DNA of 64,000 nucleotides, taken from contig NZ_JAVRIB010000009.1 in NCBI RefSeq assembly GCF_031846275.1, forward strand, positions 1-64,000, in the 5' to 3' direction. The position numbers were made by a program, and so were the translations under genes. Origin of the DNA: Spectribacter hydrogenoxidans. Its GTDB lineage: Bacteria > Pseudomonadota > Gammaproteobacteria > Nevskiales > Salinisphaeraceae. Positions within the stretch are counted from its first letter, which is position 1; each line of letters begins with the position of its first letter. This document shows positions 43,224-54,019 of the stretch, piece by piece. The notes beneath the pieces were generated by a model. That model was not told where the DNA came from, did not search any database, and saw only the letters and a list, made by a program, of their open reading frames with translations.

Positions 43224-43739
43224 TCAGCGCGGCTTGTTGGGCCGCTTGGCCAGCTTGCGCTGGAGGGTACGGCGGTGCAGGCCCAGCGCCCGGGCGGTGG
43301 CGGAGATGTTGCCGCCATGGGCATCGAGCACCCGTTCGATGTGATCGCGCTCCAGCCGCTGCAGCGAGGGTGGCTCGATGTGCGTGGGTGCCGCGTCGTC
43401 GGACAGGGCGGCGAGAATCTCGGCGGCGGTGGCGGGCTTGGGCAGATAGTTGGCGGCGCCCAGCTTGATGGCGGCCACGGCTGTCTGAACGGTGGCAAAG
43501 CCGGTCAGCACCAGGATTCGCAGGTCGGGGCGGCAGGCCAGCAGGGGTTCGATCAGGGCCAGGCCCGAGTCCTCGCCGAGGTGCAGATCGAGAATCGCGG
43601 CGTCGGGTGCGAATTCCTGGGCCAGGGCGATGGCGTCGCCCGGAATGCTCGCCACTCGTGCATTCAGTCCCCGTCGTGACAGGCTTCGGGCGAGTGTGGC
43701 CGCGAACACGGCATCATCTTCGATAACTAGCACCTTCAT
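43224..43739 (-). CDS. regA: RegA/PrrA/ActR-family redox response regulator
   Basis: A 171-residue regulator: receiver domain with acidic pocket (IEDD), phospho-acceptor D51 in AILDLHLGEDSG and K in LPKPAT, then a short Fis-type helix-turn-helix (GGNISATARALGLHRRTLQRK). This compact layout is the RegA/PrrA/ActR signature. It would adjust respiration, carbon and redox genes when phosphorylated by the adjacent kinase. ATG 43739 overlaps the kinase stop by 4 bp. Confidence 0.92.
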   Translation of the reverse strand: MKVLVIEDDAVFAATLARSLSRRGLNARVASIPGDAIALAQEFAPDAAILDLHLGEDSGLALIEPLLACRPDLRILVLTGFATVQTAVAAIKLGAANYLPKPATAAEILAALSDDAAPTHIEPPSLQRLERDHIERVLDAHGGNISATARALGLHRRTLQRKLAKRPNKPR

Positions 43740-44989
43740 GCCGGTCGCAACCGGCTTAGCGGCAGGCACACCTCGGTGCGCAGTCCCCGCGGCTGACGGT
43801 TGGACTGGCGGACTTCACCGCCCAGATACTCGATACTCGAATGGGTCAGCACCAGCCCCAGGCCGTGGCCGTCCGCGTGCGAGGTGAACACCTGGCGACC
43901 GGCCCGGTGCAGGTCGGCTGCGCTCAGGCCCGGTCCCTGATCCTCGATGATCACGATCAGCTGATTGTTCGCCACCGTGGCCCGGATGTGCACCGGCGAG
44001 CCCGGAGCCGATCGGGCGGCGTTGTCCAGCATGTTGGCCAGGGCCGGTTGCAGCACCGGCGACTCTTGAATGGACAGTTGGCTCGACAGTCCGGAAAAAT
44101 CCGCCTCGATGGGGGTATCCGGATGTGCCATGCGCCACTGCTCCAGCAGCGCTGCCAGAACGGTACGGATTGGTCGCATCGACGGTACGGGGTCGGCATT
44201 GGCGGCGAGCAATGTGCGAAGCCGTTGCCGGCACTGGTCGATCTGATCGGCCAGGGTGTCGAGATCGGCGTGGACGTTCGGAGACAGTGCCGGTTCGTTG
44301 CGCAACTCATCCACCAGCAGCGTCATGGTGCTCAGCGGGGTGTTCAGCTGGTGTGCTGTGCTGGCGGCCAATGTGCCGGTGGCCACGATCTGTTCGTCCC
44401 GTAGCGCTTTCTCCCGCGCCTCGCCGAGATCCTGCTCGCGCTGGCGCAGCAGTCCGGCCAGCCGGACCAGCGCGATGGTGGTAAGCGTGGCGGCGATCAT
44501 GAAGTTCAGCCACATGCCGGCCACATGCAGGAAGAAGAAGTCGCCGCCGCCGTGGTGGCCTGCCGGCATGGTCGCGTACACCGCAAACAGACCGGAGTAG
44601 GCCGCCGCGCACACGGCCCATACCACCCAGGCGCTGGCCATCGGCATGGCCGCGGCGGCAATGGCCACCGGCACCAGATAGAGGGAAACGAACGGATTGG
44701 CCGGGCCGCCGGACAGGGCCAGCAACAGCGTCAGCGCGAGAATGTCCGCCCCAAGATGAATGAAGACCGTGGTCTGGGTGACGGCCTGTCGATTGGCGCC
44801 GAGCCCGGTCAATACGTTGAACCCGACCAGCGCGACGGGTATTGCCAGCATTGGCGTGAGTGGCAGTGCAACGTCCGGCAGGGCACTCGCCAGCAGTGTG
44901 CCAGCCGCCTGCAGCGCCGCCGCCAGCCAGCGCAGGCGGCGAAGCAGGCCAATAACCTGGGGTGGCGTGAGGACGACTTGGTCGGTCAT
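43736..44989 (-). CDS. regB: RegB/PrrB-family redox sensor histidine kinase
   Basis: A 417-residue membrane kinase with six hydrophobic segments. The quinone-binding-type motif GGPANPF (94-100) sits between helices. The H-box is TAHQLNTPLSTMTLLVDEL with H213, and a cysteine lies exactly 40 residues later (C253, in IDQCRQRL), the same spacing as the phospho-histidine and redox-active cysteine in Rhodobacter RegB (H225/C265, from memory). The ATPase domain has NMLDNA and DQGPGL. ATG 44989 is chosen over 45082. Confidence 0.92.
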   Translation of the reverse strand: MTDQVVLTPPQVIGLLRRLRWLAAALQAAGTLLASALPDVALPLTPMLAIPVALVGFNVLTGLGANRQAVTQTTVFIHLGADILALTLLLALSGGPANPFVSLYLVPVAIAAAAMPMASAWVVWAVCAAAYSGLFAVYATMPAGHHGGGDFFFLHVAGMWLNFMIAATLTTIALVRLAGLLRQREQDLGEAREKALRDEQIVATGTLAASTAHQLNTPLSTMTLLVDELRNEPALSPNVHADLDTLADQIDQCRQRLRTLLAANADPVPSMRPIRTVLAALLEQWRMAHPDTPIEADFSGLSSQLSIQESPVLQPALANMLDNAARSAPGSPVHIRATVANNQLIVIIEDQGPGLSAADLHRAGRQVFTSHADGHGLGLVLTHSSIEYLGGEVRQSNRQPRGLRTEVCLPLSRLRPA

Positions 44990-45256
44990 GCGGGTCTCGC
45001 GTGGGGCTGTCATGTTACCCGGATGCGCGGGCTGGGAAGTCTCGGATTGCGCCTGCCGGTACCGCGAATGGTCGCGTTGCACCGGCGTTTACGAGCTGCC
45101 CTAAAGTTTGTGTAGCCGCAGCCGTTACAAGGCCTGTAGGATAAATACCACAACTTCTGTGCGATGATTGCGTTTGGGTAGGGGTGGTGCTAGCTTACGT
45201 GTCCCAAAATTAACCGCCGTTTCCGTATTTTTCAGAATCCCTGCGAGGAGAGACAA

Positions 45257-46249
45257 ATGATGAAGAAGCAACTGTTTGCCGGCGCCGCGGCGCTGGCGTT
45301 TGCTGGTGGTGCAACCGCCGCTGACCCAGTCGGTAACTTCCTGGCCGGCCTCGACGGTGCCGCCGTTAATCTCGACGCCACACTCGACGCACTGGTGGTG
45401 GGAAATTCCAGCGGTACCGCCGACAGCCTCACCGCCTTGGTCACAGAGTTCAGTGTGACGGTATCCAAGGACACCGCGGGTGAAGATCTGGCCGTCATGG
45501 GTGCCGATCTGGGCAATCAGCTCAACGACACCGGCCAGCAGTTCCTGTATCCGCTGCTCGATCAACTGACCATGCCCGGTGCCGAGCCGCTGGCGCCGTT
45601 CGCGCAGTTCTATCTGGCTTCGGGCGTCCTGGCCCAAGGGATTCCCTTCGTGACCCCGGCTGGTGACGTCACCTTCTTTAACCCCGGTGGGGCTTCCTCG
45701 CTGGAAGGTTTCGGACTGCCCGTGAGCACGCTCGCCGACCTTATCGGCCCGGGTGGCCAGCTATCGACTTTGCTCGGTGAGATCCTGGCCGGCGGTGCGC
45801 CGGGTGGTGGGGCTTTCGCCTTGCCGCTTCCGGGTCTGGGTGACGGTCCCGAAGGCGGTCTCCCCGGTGCGGACAGCCTGCTCGGGCTCCTGTCGGTTGG
45901 CAGTGACGGGTTAGGCCCGGAGGGGTTGCTGGCCCTGCTTCCGATTCCCGGTAGCGATGGTGCCGAAGGCGGCCTGCCCGGTCTGGATGCGCTGCTGGTA
46001 CTCCTTCCGATCGGGGGTGGGGACGACTCGCCGTTGGGCGCGCTCCCGCTCGGTCCGGATGCACTGCTAGCCCTGCTGCCGATTCCCGGTGGTGATGGTG
46101 CCGAAGGCGGTCTGCCCGGTCTGGATGCGCTGCTGGTGCTGATCCCGATGGGCGGCGACGGCTCGCCGCTGGGTGCACTTCCGCTGGGTCCGGATGCGCT
46201 GCTCGGGCTGCTGAGCAGCTTTAGCCTGCCGGGTCTGAATGGTGCCTGA
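45257..46249 (+). CDS. Exported Leu/Gly/Pro-repeat protein, unknown function
   Basis: A 330-residue protein with a clear signal peptide (KKQLFAGAAALAFAGGATAA). Residues 22-180 are a normal-looking domain (DPVGNFLAGLDGAAVNLD...). The C-terminal 150 residues are low-complexity repeats around DALLxLLPIPGxDG, GLPGLDALL and GALPLGPDALL. No family is recognised; the pattern suggests a secreted surface or matrix protein. GAGGAGAG precedes the start, and a strong terminator follows. Confidence 0.8.
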   Translation: MMKKQLFAGAAALAFAGGATAADPVGNFLAGLDGAAVNLDATLDALVVGNSSGTADSLTALVTEFSVTVSKDTAGEDLAVMGADLGNQLNDTGQQFLYPLLDQLTMPGAEPLAPFAQFYLASGVLAQGIPFVTPAGDVTFFNPGGASSLEGFGLPVSTLADLIGPGGQLSTLLGEILAGGAPGGGAFALPLPGLGDGPEGGLPGADSLLGLLSVGSDGLGPEGLLALLPIPGSDGAEGGLPGLDALLVLLPIGGGDDSPLGALPLGPDALLALLPIPGGDGAEGGLPGLDALLVLIPMGGDGSPLGALPLGPDALLGLLSSFSLPGLNGA

Positions 46250-46282
46250 ACCGCTTTCAGCCTGACCGGTTGAAGCGCATCG

Positions 46283-46308
46283 AGCCCCCGCCCCGGCGGG
46301 GGCTTTTT
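46283..46308 (+). terminator. Rho-independent terminator after the repeat protein
   Basis: AGCCCCCGC, loop CCCG, GCGGGGGCT, then a T-run: a perfect 9-bp stem 33 bp after the stop codon. Confidence 0.92.
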
Positions 46309-46733
46309 CATGGGCGGTCGGTTGATAAGAGCAGTTCGTCGGGTTACTGCGGTTGGCCGTGCCCGGAATGACACGGTTCTCTTGGTCGAGGCTGCACTAC
46401 GATTCCGGCCGAGCGCCAGAACCGCAAACTGCTTGCTGCGCGGAAAGCGCAAGCAGGTCTTCAATAAATCGCCGGATCGAGCCGGTGCCACGCCGAGGTA
46501 CGAGGGGGGACCGGGAGACGCCGACCCGATCCGGCGGACTCATCGACGGGTTTACCGCCGATGCGAGAGATAGAGCACTAGTCGTGCCAGGTCAAAAAAT
46601 TGAAATAAAAACAGAAATATAGGGAGTTCTCGGCAATCTTTTCGTTGGCGAGGTAGCCGGATGACGCCCTCGCGCCCCGAAAACTGTTGCCTGCCGGCGA
46701 CGGCGATCCTGGTCGTTATTTCAAGCTACTGAT
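46309..46733. other. Gene-free stretch
   Basis: About 425 bp between two convergent terminators. Short open frames have no initiation signal or recognisable family. The part from about 46590 is AT-rich compared with its surroundings. No RNA gene is recognised. Confidence 0.6.
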
Positions 46734-46766
46734 AAAAAAGAAAAAGAAGTGTCGTCGAGCGGCGAC
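46734..46766 (-). terminator. Probable terminator of the glrR transcript
   Basis: On the minus strand a 6-bp stem (GTCGTC/GGCGAC on the plus strand, one G-U pair, loop GAGC) is followed by a T-rich tract (plus-strand A-rich 46734-46746) just after the glrR stop. Confidence 0.5.
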
Positions 46767-46771
46767 ATACC

Positions 46772-48130
<1,359 letters not shown>

Positions 48131-48140
48131 CGAGGGTCTC

Positions 48141-48641
48141 TCAAGGCGCTTCACCCAGGTTGCGTTCGATATTGGTAATGGCATCGAGTTTGTCGCGGGC
48201 CTCATTCAGAGCCCGGGCCAGTTCGTCTCGCTCACCCCGGGCCTCGCGCTGTGCCTGTTCCAGTGACGCGATGTGTCGCAGGGTGGCGGCCCGCACCGAC
48301 AGGAAGCCGCGCACGGACGGTGTCCAGTCCGCCTCCGGATCGTTGAGCGCCTGTTCGATATGGTCGGCGGCCGCGGCTGCATCGGCGTCGGGGTGGCCCC
48401 ACTGTCCCTCGGCCAGCCCCAGGCGCGCCGTCGCCATCGGATCCGGCTGGTCCTGCCATTGCTTTCGGGCTTCCGCCAGGGCGGTCTGGCGTCGGTCGGC
48501 GTCAGCGGCGGCCAGCTGTTCGGCGTAAGCCACCAGGTCCGGCGGCGGCGGTTCGTTGGTCCGGGGCTGCTGCAGCGCGGCGCAGCCGATCAGCGATGTG
48601 CCGACGATGACGGCAAGTAGCGGCCGGATTGTGCGCATCAC
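48141..48641 (-). CDS. QseG-like lipoprotein between kinase and regulator
   Basis: A 166-residue protein with lipobox SLIGC. A helical body follows, with a coiled coil at the C-terminus (SLEQAQREARGERDELARAL). By position it matches QseG, the outer-membrane lipoprotein that stimulates the GlrK kinase in E. coli. Sequence similarity alone would not identify it. Two adjacent ATG codons (48641, 48638) are possible; the second overlaps the kinase stop. Confidence 0.78.
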   Translation of the reverse strand: MMRTIRPLLAVIVGTSLIGCAALQQPRTNEPPPPDLVAYAEQLAAADADRRQTALAEARKQWQDQPDPMATARLGLAEGQWGHPDADAAAAADHIEQALNDPEADWTPSVRGFLSVRAATLRHIASLEQAQREARGERDELARALNEARDKLDAITNIERNLGEAP

Positions 48642-50089
48642 GCCACACTCCCGCGCGGCAGACGGATGCGCATACAGGCCCCGCGATCGGCCTGGTCGAC
48701 AATCTCGATCTCGCCGCCGTGCGCGCGCACTGCTTCGCGTACCACCGACAGTCCGATACCGGTGCCGCGCACGTGGCGGCCGGGGTCGGGGTGCGCCTGA
48801 TAGAAAGGGGTGAACACCTGCTCGCGCTCCTCTGCCGGAATGCCTGGTCCGTCATCCGTAACTTCGATGATCATGCCCCGCCGTGTCCGTCGGCCGCCGA
48901 TGTCGATGCGGCCGCCTTCGGGCGAGAACTTGATTGCGTTGGTCAGAAGGTTATCGAAAATCAGCCGCCAGCGGTCACGATCAGCGTTCAGCGTCAGACC
49001 GGGCTCGGGCAGTGTCATGGTCAGCCGGTGACTGTCCAGCGTCAGCCGATGCCGGTCGAGTACCTGTTCCACCAATTCCCGCAGACCGAATTCGGTGGCG
49101 TCGATCTGGGCATGCTGTTCGCGCCAGGCGGCGAAATCCAGCAGGTTGTCTATCAGCGAGGTCAGTTCCAGGCTGTTGCGCAGCAGGATGGCGACTACCT
49201 CCCGCTGCGGCGGCGCCAAGCCGCCGAGACTGTCGTCGTCGAGTAGTGAAACACCCTCGCGAATACTGGCCAGTGGTGTTTTCAGCTCATGTGACATGTG
49301 GCGGAGGAAGCGATTCTTCTCCCCCTCGAGCTCACCCAGGCGCTGGCGCATGCGGTCGAGCTGGTAGCCCAGTGCATCCAGTTCGGCCGACGGGGCGCTG
49401 ATTGCCACCGGCTGGTCGAACCGACCGCTGCCCAGTCGCTGGATGGCGGCACGAATCTGGCGGATCGGGCGGGATATGACCACGGTGAACAGAATCACCA
49501 GCGCCACCGTCGCCGGTACCAGCGCCACCGTGCACAGCAGCAGGAACAGGCCTACCTCGCCGGCGGTGGATTCGATCCGGGCCACTTCCCGATCGATGAA
49601 GACGTTGCCCTGATCGGTGATGGCCTGGGCCAGGTCGCGCATGGTCTGGAAGCGCGACATCTCGGAATCGAGGGCGTCACCGTCGATCTGGCTGTCGAGC
49701 AGGGCGCGGCGGACCAGCTCGGCTTCATGTCGCAGATCGGTCAGGTTCCAGCCGGGCATCGTCTCCAGCTGTAGCCGGCCGAGGTCGTCCAGTGCGGCCG
49801 AGAAGGCGTCGTGGTGATCGTTGAAACGCTCCACCAGCACCGGATCCCCGAGCACAGCGAACTGCCGCGCGCTGCGCTCCATGGCGGTGATCCGTTCCTG
49901 CGCCTGGCGGCTGAGGCGGGTGACGGCCACCCCCTGGCGGACCAGGCGCTCGCTCTGGCCGGCCAGGCGGTCTACGTAGACCGCGCCCACCCCCAGCGCC
50001 AGCAGCAGGGGCAGGGCCACGATGCCGAACCCGGCCACCAGCAGGCCAGGCACGGAACGGGGGCGAAAGGGGCTGGATCGGCGCGGCAT
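48638..50089 (-). CDS. glrK: Sensor histidine kinase, GlrK/QseE type
   Basis: A 483-residue kinase with an N-terminal membrane helix (about 15-38), a four-helix periplasmic-type sensor, a second helix (about 180-205), a HAMP linker, then H-box FLRHMSHELKTPLASIREG and an ATPase domain with NLLTNAIKFSPEGG, DDGPGI and GTGIGLS. The FLRHMSHELKTPLAS sequence is very close to enteric GlrK. It would phosphorylate GlrR to activate sigma-54 promoters for envelope stress. Confidence 0.9.
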   Translation of the reverse strand: MPRRSSPFRPRSVPGLLVAGFGIVALPLLLALGVGAVYVDRLAGQSERLVRQGVAVTRLSRQAQERITAMERSARQFAVLGDPVLVERFNDHHDAFSAALDDLGRLQLETMPGWNLTDLRHEAELVRRALLDSQIDGDALDSEMSRFQTMRDLAQAITDQGNVFIDREVARIESTAGEVGLFLLLCTVALVPATVALVILFTVVISRPIRQIRAAIQRLGSGRFDQPVAISAPSAELDALGYQLDRMRQRLGELEGEKNRFLRHMSHELKTPLASIREGVSLLDDDSLGGLAPPQREVVAILLRNSLELTSLIDNLLDFAAWREQHAQIDATEFGLRELVEQVLDRHRLTLDSHRLTMTLPEPGLTLNADRDRWRLIFDNLLTNAIKFSPEGGRIDIGGRRTRRGMIIEVTDDGPGIPAEEREQVFTPFYQAHPDPGRHVRGTGIGLSVVREAVRAHGGEIEIVDQADRGACMRIRLPRGSVA

Positions 50090-50143
50090 AAGGCGTCAGC
50101 ATAACGGTTTATCCCGATCCATCCCGAGACCCAGGAGAGTTGC

Positions 50144-51502
50144 TTGAGCCACACCCCGCAAGCGGTGGCCGAACCGGCCCTGCCCGACACGGCCGATCTG
50201 GCCCGGCAACTGGAGCAGGCGCTGGATGCCCTGCGCGCGGCCGGCGCCGACAGCGCTGAGGCCCGCCTGGCCGTGGGCCGGGCGCTGAGCGTGGAAGTGC
50301 GCCAGGGTGATCTGGAATCGGTGGAATTCCAGGCCGACCGCGATCTGGCGGTCACCGCCTATCGCGGTCGCCGCAGCGCCACCGCGACCACCACCGACCT
50401 CAGCGACGAAGGCATCCGCTCGGTGACCGCCAGAGCGGCGGCGATGGCGGTGCATACGGGTGAGGATCCCTGGGCCGGTCTGGCCGATCCGGACACGCTG
50501 GCCCGCGAGTTCCCTGATCTCGATCTGGTACATCCCTGGGAGCCGGAGGTGGCCGACGCGCGGGACTTGGCCCTGGCCTGCGAGGCTGCCGCGCTGGCGG
50601 CGGATCCGCGCATCCACCAGTCCGACGGGGCGGCGGTGGAAACCAGCGATACCGTGTCGGCCTACGCCAACACGCACGGTTTCTTCGGCGCCGAGCGGGC
50701 TACCCGCCACGGCTGGGGCTGCACCGTCATCGCCCGCGCCGACGGGCAGATGCAGCGCGATGCCTGGAGCAGCAGTGCCCGCTGCCGCAATGACCTTGAG
50801 CCGGTAGCCGACGTCGGCCGGCTTGCCGGGGGGCGAGCCGCGGCGCGCCTGGGCGCCACCACGCCGAGCACCTGCCGGGCGCCGGTGTTGCTGCCGCCGG
50901 AACTGGCCCGATCGCTGTTCGGTCACCTGGTAGGTGCAATCAGCGGCGGCACCCTGTACCGGGACGCTTCGTTCGCCAAGGATCGGCTGGGTGACACCCT
51001 GTTTCCCGACTGGCTGTCAGTGATCCAGCGGCCGCATCTGCGCCGGGCGATGGCCAGCGCCGCCTTCGACGCCGAGGGCGTGGCGACCACAGAGCGGCCG
51101 ATCGTCGACCGCGGCGTGCTTGCGGATTATCTATTGGGCAGCTACGCCGCGCGGCGGCTGGAACGCCGCACCACCGGGAATGCCGGTGGTGCGTTCAATC
51201 TCTGCATCGAGGGCGGCAGCGGCGACCGGGACGCGCTGCTGCGCACCATGGATACCGGTCTGCTGGTCACCCAGCTGATGGGACAGGGCGTCAACCTGAT
51301 GACCGGCGACTACTCCCGCGGCGCGGCCGGTTTCTGGGTGGAACAGGGCCGGCTGGTGCATCCGGTGCAGAACGTCACCATCGCCGGCAATCTGCTGGAC
51401 ATGTTCGCGGGGATTGTCGCGGCCGGTGACGATCCCGACTGTCGCGGCGCGATCCGCGCCCCCAGTCTGCTGATCGGGGAACTGACCATTGCCGGCCAGT
51501 GA
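50144..51502 (+). CDS. pmbA: Metalloprotease PmbA/TldE
   Basis: A 452-residue TldD/PmbA-family protein; with TldD it forms a heterodimeric protease that trims microcin and CcdA. The C-terminal core GTLYRDASFAKDRLGDTLF, FNLCIEGG and GQGVNLMTGDYSRGAAGFWV are typical. TTG 50144 is the start, with AGGAGAG 5 bases upstream. TldE lacks the metal-binding HExxxH of TldD, as here. It is divergent from glrK. Confidence 0.93.
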   Translation: MSHTPQAVAEPALPDTADLARQLEQALDALRAAGADSAEARLAVGRALSVEVRQGDLESVEFQADRDLAVTAYRGRRSATATTTDLSDEGIRSVTARAAAMAVHTGEDPWAGLADPDTLAREFPDLDLVHPWEPEVADARDLALACEAAALAADPRIHQSDGAAVETSDTVSAYANTHGFFGAERATRHGWGCTVIARADGQMQRDAWSSSARCRNDLEPVADVGRLAGGRAAARLGATTPSTCRAPVLLPPELARSLFGHLVGAISGGTLYRDASFAKDRLGDTLFPDWLSVIQRPHLRRAMASAAFDAEGVATTERPIVDRGVLADYLLGSYAARRLERRTTGNAGGAFNLCIEGGSGDRDALLRTMDTGLLVTQLMGQGVNLMTGDYSRGAAGFWVEQGRLVHPVQNVTIAGNLLDMFAGIVAAGDDPDCRGAIRAPSLLIGELTIAGQ

Positions 51503-51514
51503 GGCCGGATGGAT

Positions 51515-52129
51515 TCAGTCGGCCGAGCCGGCTTCATCCAGCCGCACCAGCGGCTGGATGTGTTTGAGGCGGTCGACCGGGTCTGGCGTCGACAGCAGGG
51601 CGTGCTTGGTGGCCGCGTCGAAGGGCAGCAACTCGGTCAGCCGCGACGACAGCCAGCCGGCGGAGTCGTATTCGCGCGGGCGGCTGGCGTAGGGCTCGCC
51701 GAGCCGGTCGTACAGGGCCTCGGCCACCCGCTTGAGACCGGCGAATTCCAGCGGGCAGGGCACGTCGCGACGCTCCTGCAGAAACCGCACGGTGCCCCAC
51801 CAAAGGCCGTTGTCGGCCTGCCGGCGGTCGAGCACCTCGAAGCGGCGATCGCCTTCCACGGTGATGCCCAGGTAGCCGTCCTCGAGCCGGTCGAAATCCA
51901 CGATCTCGACCAGCGTGCCCACCGAGCGCGGTGCGGTGGACTGGTTGCCCTCCGAGCCCGGCTCCAGCGCGCAGACCCCGAAGCCGGTCTTGCCCTTCAT
52001 GCACAGGCTGACCATGTCCACGTAGCGGGGCTCGAAGATGCGCAACGGCATCACGCCGCCCGGGAATACCACGCTGGACAGGGGAAACAGCGGGAAATCG
52101 GGAAAGTCGTGCGGATCAATATCGCTCAT
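51515..52129 (-). CDS. LON peptidase substrate-binding domain protein
   Basis: A 204-residue protein matching the N-terminal domain of Lon without the ATPase or protease parts. Typical segments: PLFPLSSVVFPGGVMPLRIFEPRY and GVCALEPG. Stand-alone LON domains have no firm function. Its start overlaps the crotonase stop by 4 bp. Confidence 0.92.
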   Translation of the reverse strand: MSDIDPHDFPDFPLFPLSSVVFPGGVMPLRIFEPRYVDMVSLCMKGKTGFGVCALEPGSEGNQSTAPRSVGTLVEIVDFDRLEDGYLGITVEGDRRFEVLDRRQADNGLWWGTVRFLQERRDVPCPLEFAGLKRVAEALYDRLGEPYASRPREYDSAGWLSSRLTELLPFDAATKHALLSTPDPVDRLKHIQPLVRLDEAGSAD

Positions 52130-52935
52130 GGAACAGAGGTTTCCGGCGGATCGGTGAATTCGGGCGTGCGCTTCTCCATTGCGGCGCGCACTGCCTCCTG
52201 CTGATTACGACTGGACAGCATGGTGCGTTGCAGGTCGGCTTCCAGCGACATGGCGCGCGTACGGTCGATCTGCCAGGCCTGCTCGAACAGGGTCTTGGCC
52301 CCGCGCACCGCGTCCGGCGACTGGCCGGCGATCTCTCCGGCCAGCGTGTGGGCGGCGGCCAGCGGGTCGGCGTCGGTGCGGGTCACCAGGCCCAGCCCGG
52401 CGGCTTCGCTGCCGTTGACGATGCGGCCGGTGAAGGTCAGCTCCTTGGCGCGGTCAATGCCGATCTGGTTGGCCAGGGTGAGGGTGGCGCCCATATCCGG
52501 TATCAGACCCCACTTGACCTCCATGATCGACAGCCGGGCATCGGGTGCGGCAATACGGATGTCCGCGCCCGCCGCAATCTGCAGGCCGCCGCCGAATGCC
52601 ACGCCCTGAATTGCGCCGATCACCGGGACCGGGATCTTGCGCCAGATCAGCGCCGCCATCTGGGCGCGGTTGGCGCCGTTATCCTCGATGCCGAACAGGG
52701 CCTGCTGGATGTCGATACCGGCGGCGATGAAGCTGGGATAGTCGATGCCCGAACAGAAGCTCTTGCCTTCGCCGCGCAGGATCACCGCCCGCAGGTCCCG
52801 GCGTTCCACCAGCGCCTTGCCGGCAGCTAGCACGCTCTCGAACATGTCCATGTCCAGGGCATTGTGTCGGTCGGGACGGTTCAGGCAGACCTCGGCAATG
52901 CCGTTTTCCACGTGGGTGATCACGCGGTCGCTCAT
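52126..52935 (-). CDS. Enoyl-CoA hydratase/isomerase family (crotonase) protein
   Basis: A 269-residue crotonase-fold protein. CoA-binding segments RPDRHNALDMDM and GKSFCSGIDY, and the oxyanion-hole loop GVAFGGGLQIAAGADIR, are present. The second half reads MEVKWGLIPDMGAT, close to hydratases lacking the usual second glutamate, so the reaction is uncertain. It shares an operon with the LON-domain gene. Confidence 0.88.
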   Translation of the reverse strand: MSDRVITHVENGIAEVCLNRPDRHNALDMDMFESVLAAGKALVERRDLRAVILRGEGKSFCSGIDYPSFIAAGIDIQQALFGIEDNGANRAQMAALIWRKIPVPVIGAIQGVAFGGGLQIAAGADIRIAAPDARLSIMEVKWGLIPDMGATLTLANQIGIDRAKELTFTGRIVNGSEAAGLGLVTRTDADPLAAAHTLAGEIAGQSPDAVRGAKTLFEQAWQIDRTRAMSLEADLQRTMLSSRNQQEAVRAAMEKRTPEFTDPPETSVP

Positions 52936-53070
52936 GTCGTTTCTCCGATGTAACAGGGATTGCGGCCCACCGTGGGCGGCTCGCAGCCTGATAGGGTGCC
53001 ATATCCGGCCGGCCAGCCGTCCCCGGTGGCGACTGGACAGAGCCGCGGCGCGCGGCTAACGTCTGCGCCG

Positions 53071-53544
53071 GTGAACGATACCGACCCCCGACTGCAGCAG
53101 CGCCAGCGTATTGCGGATGGCTTCATGCGCGCGATTCCCCACAACACCGCCCTGGGGATGTCGGTGGTGGATACCGGGCCCGGCACTGCCCGGACCAGGC
53201 TGGACTACCGGCCCGAGTTTCTCGGCGACGTCGCCGCCGGTCTCTGGCACACCGGCCCGGCGATCTCGCTGGCCGATGCCACCGCCGGCCTCGCGGTGTT
53301 CCTGGGATTGCCGGAACCCGGCTCGATCGCCACGCTGGACCTGCGCATGGATTACCTGCGCCCGGCCCTGGCCGATCAGCCGCTGTTTGCCGACGGCGTG
53401 TGCGACCACATCACCCGGCGGATCGTGTTCGCCGGCGTGCGGATGCATCAGGGGAACCCGGCGCGTCCCACCGCCCGCTGCACCGCCACGTTCATGCGTA
53501 CCGGTCGGGCGTCGGCGGTCGCCGCCGAGGCCGCGGAGGAATGA
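53071..53544 (+). CDS. PaaI-family hotdog thioesterase (1)
   Basis: A 157-residue protein starting at GTG 53071. The hotdog helix segment WHTGPAISLADATAGLAVF replaces the usual HGG motif, and TLDLRMDYLRPAL is typical of the PaaI/YdiI group. The enzymes hydrolyse acyl-CoA. The HGG-to-HTG change may affect substrate. Stop overlaps the next gene (ATGA). Confidence 0.85.
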   Translation: MNDTDPRLQQRQRIADGFMRAIPHNTALGMSVVDTGPGTARTRLDYRPEFLGDVAAGLWHTGPAISLADATAGLAVFLGLPEPGSIATLDLRMDYLRPALADQPLFADGVCDHITRRIVFAGVRMHQGNPARPTARCTATFMRTGRASAVAAEAAEE

Positions 53545-53978
53545 ATACGCCGCCGCCGAATGCCGCCATCATGCCGGACGACCCGCGGGCGCTGGTGGCT
53601 GCGGTGCCTTACGCCGCCTACCTGGACCTGCGCATCGAGCAGGATGCCGACGGCGCCCGCATCTTCCGGTTGCCGTACCGCGAGGACCTGATCGGCAACG
53701 CCCGGCTGCCGGCCCTGCACGGCGGCGCAATCGCCGGTTTCGTGGAGAGCGCGGCCCTGTTCGAGGTGCTGATCTCGCAGGCCCAGCAACGCGTGCCGCG
53801 CGTGGTCGACATGACCGTGGATTATCTGCGTTCCGGCCGGGCCCGGGATACCTTCGCCGTCGGTCGGGTGGTACGCCAGGGCAGCCGCATCGCCCAGGTG
53901 CAGGTGGATGTCTGGCAGGACCAGCGCGAGCGGCTAATCGCATTCGCGCGGGCGGACTTTCTGCTCCAGGAAGACTAG
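53541..53978 (+). CDS. PaaI-family hotdog thioesterase (2)
   Basis: A 145-residue second hotdog thioesterase, tandem to the first. The motif LPALHGGAIAGFVESAAL has the canonical HGG and acidic residue, and MTVDYLRSGRARDT is the family strand. It may form a heteromer with the first copy. ATG 53541 overlaps the upstream stop. Confidence 0.87.
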   Translation: MNTPPPNAAIMPDDPRALVAAVPYAAYLDLRIEQDADGARIFRLPYREDLIGNARLPALHGGAIAGFVESAALFEVLISQAQQRVPRVVDMTVDYLRSGRARDTFAVGRVVRQGSRIAQVQVDVWQDQRERLIAFARADFLLQED

Positions 53979-54019
53979 CGCTTACAATTGGCGGCATCTG
54001 TCATCCATCCGCCGATTCC

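Noticed and set aside
46353..46622. Short plus-strand frame in the gap after the repeat protein
   Set aside because: No start signal, no family, and it lies between two convergent terminators.
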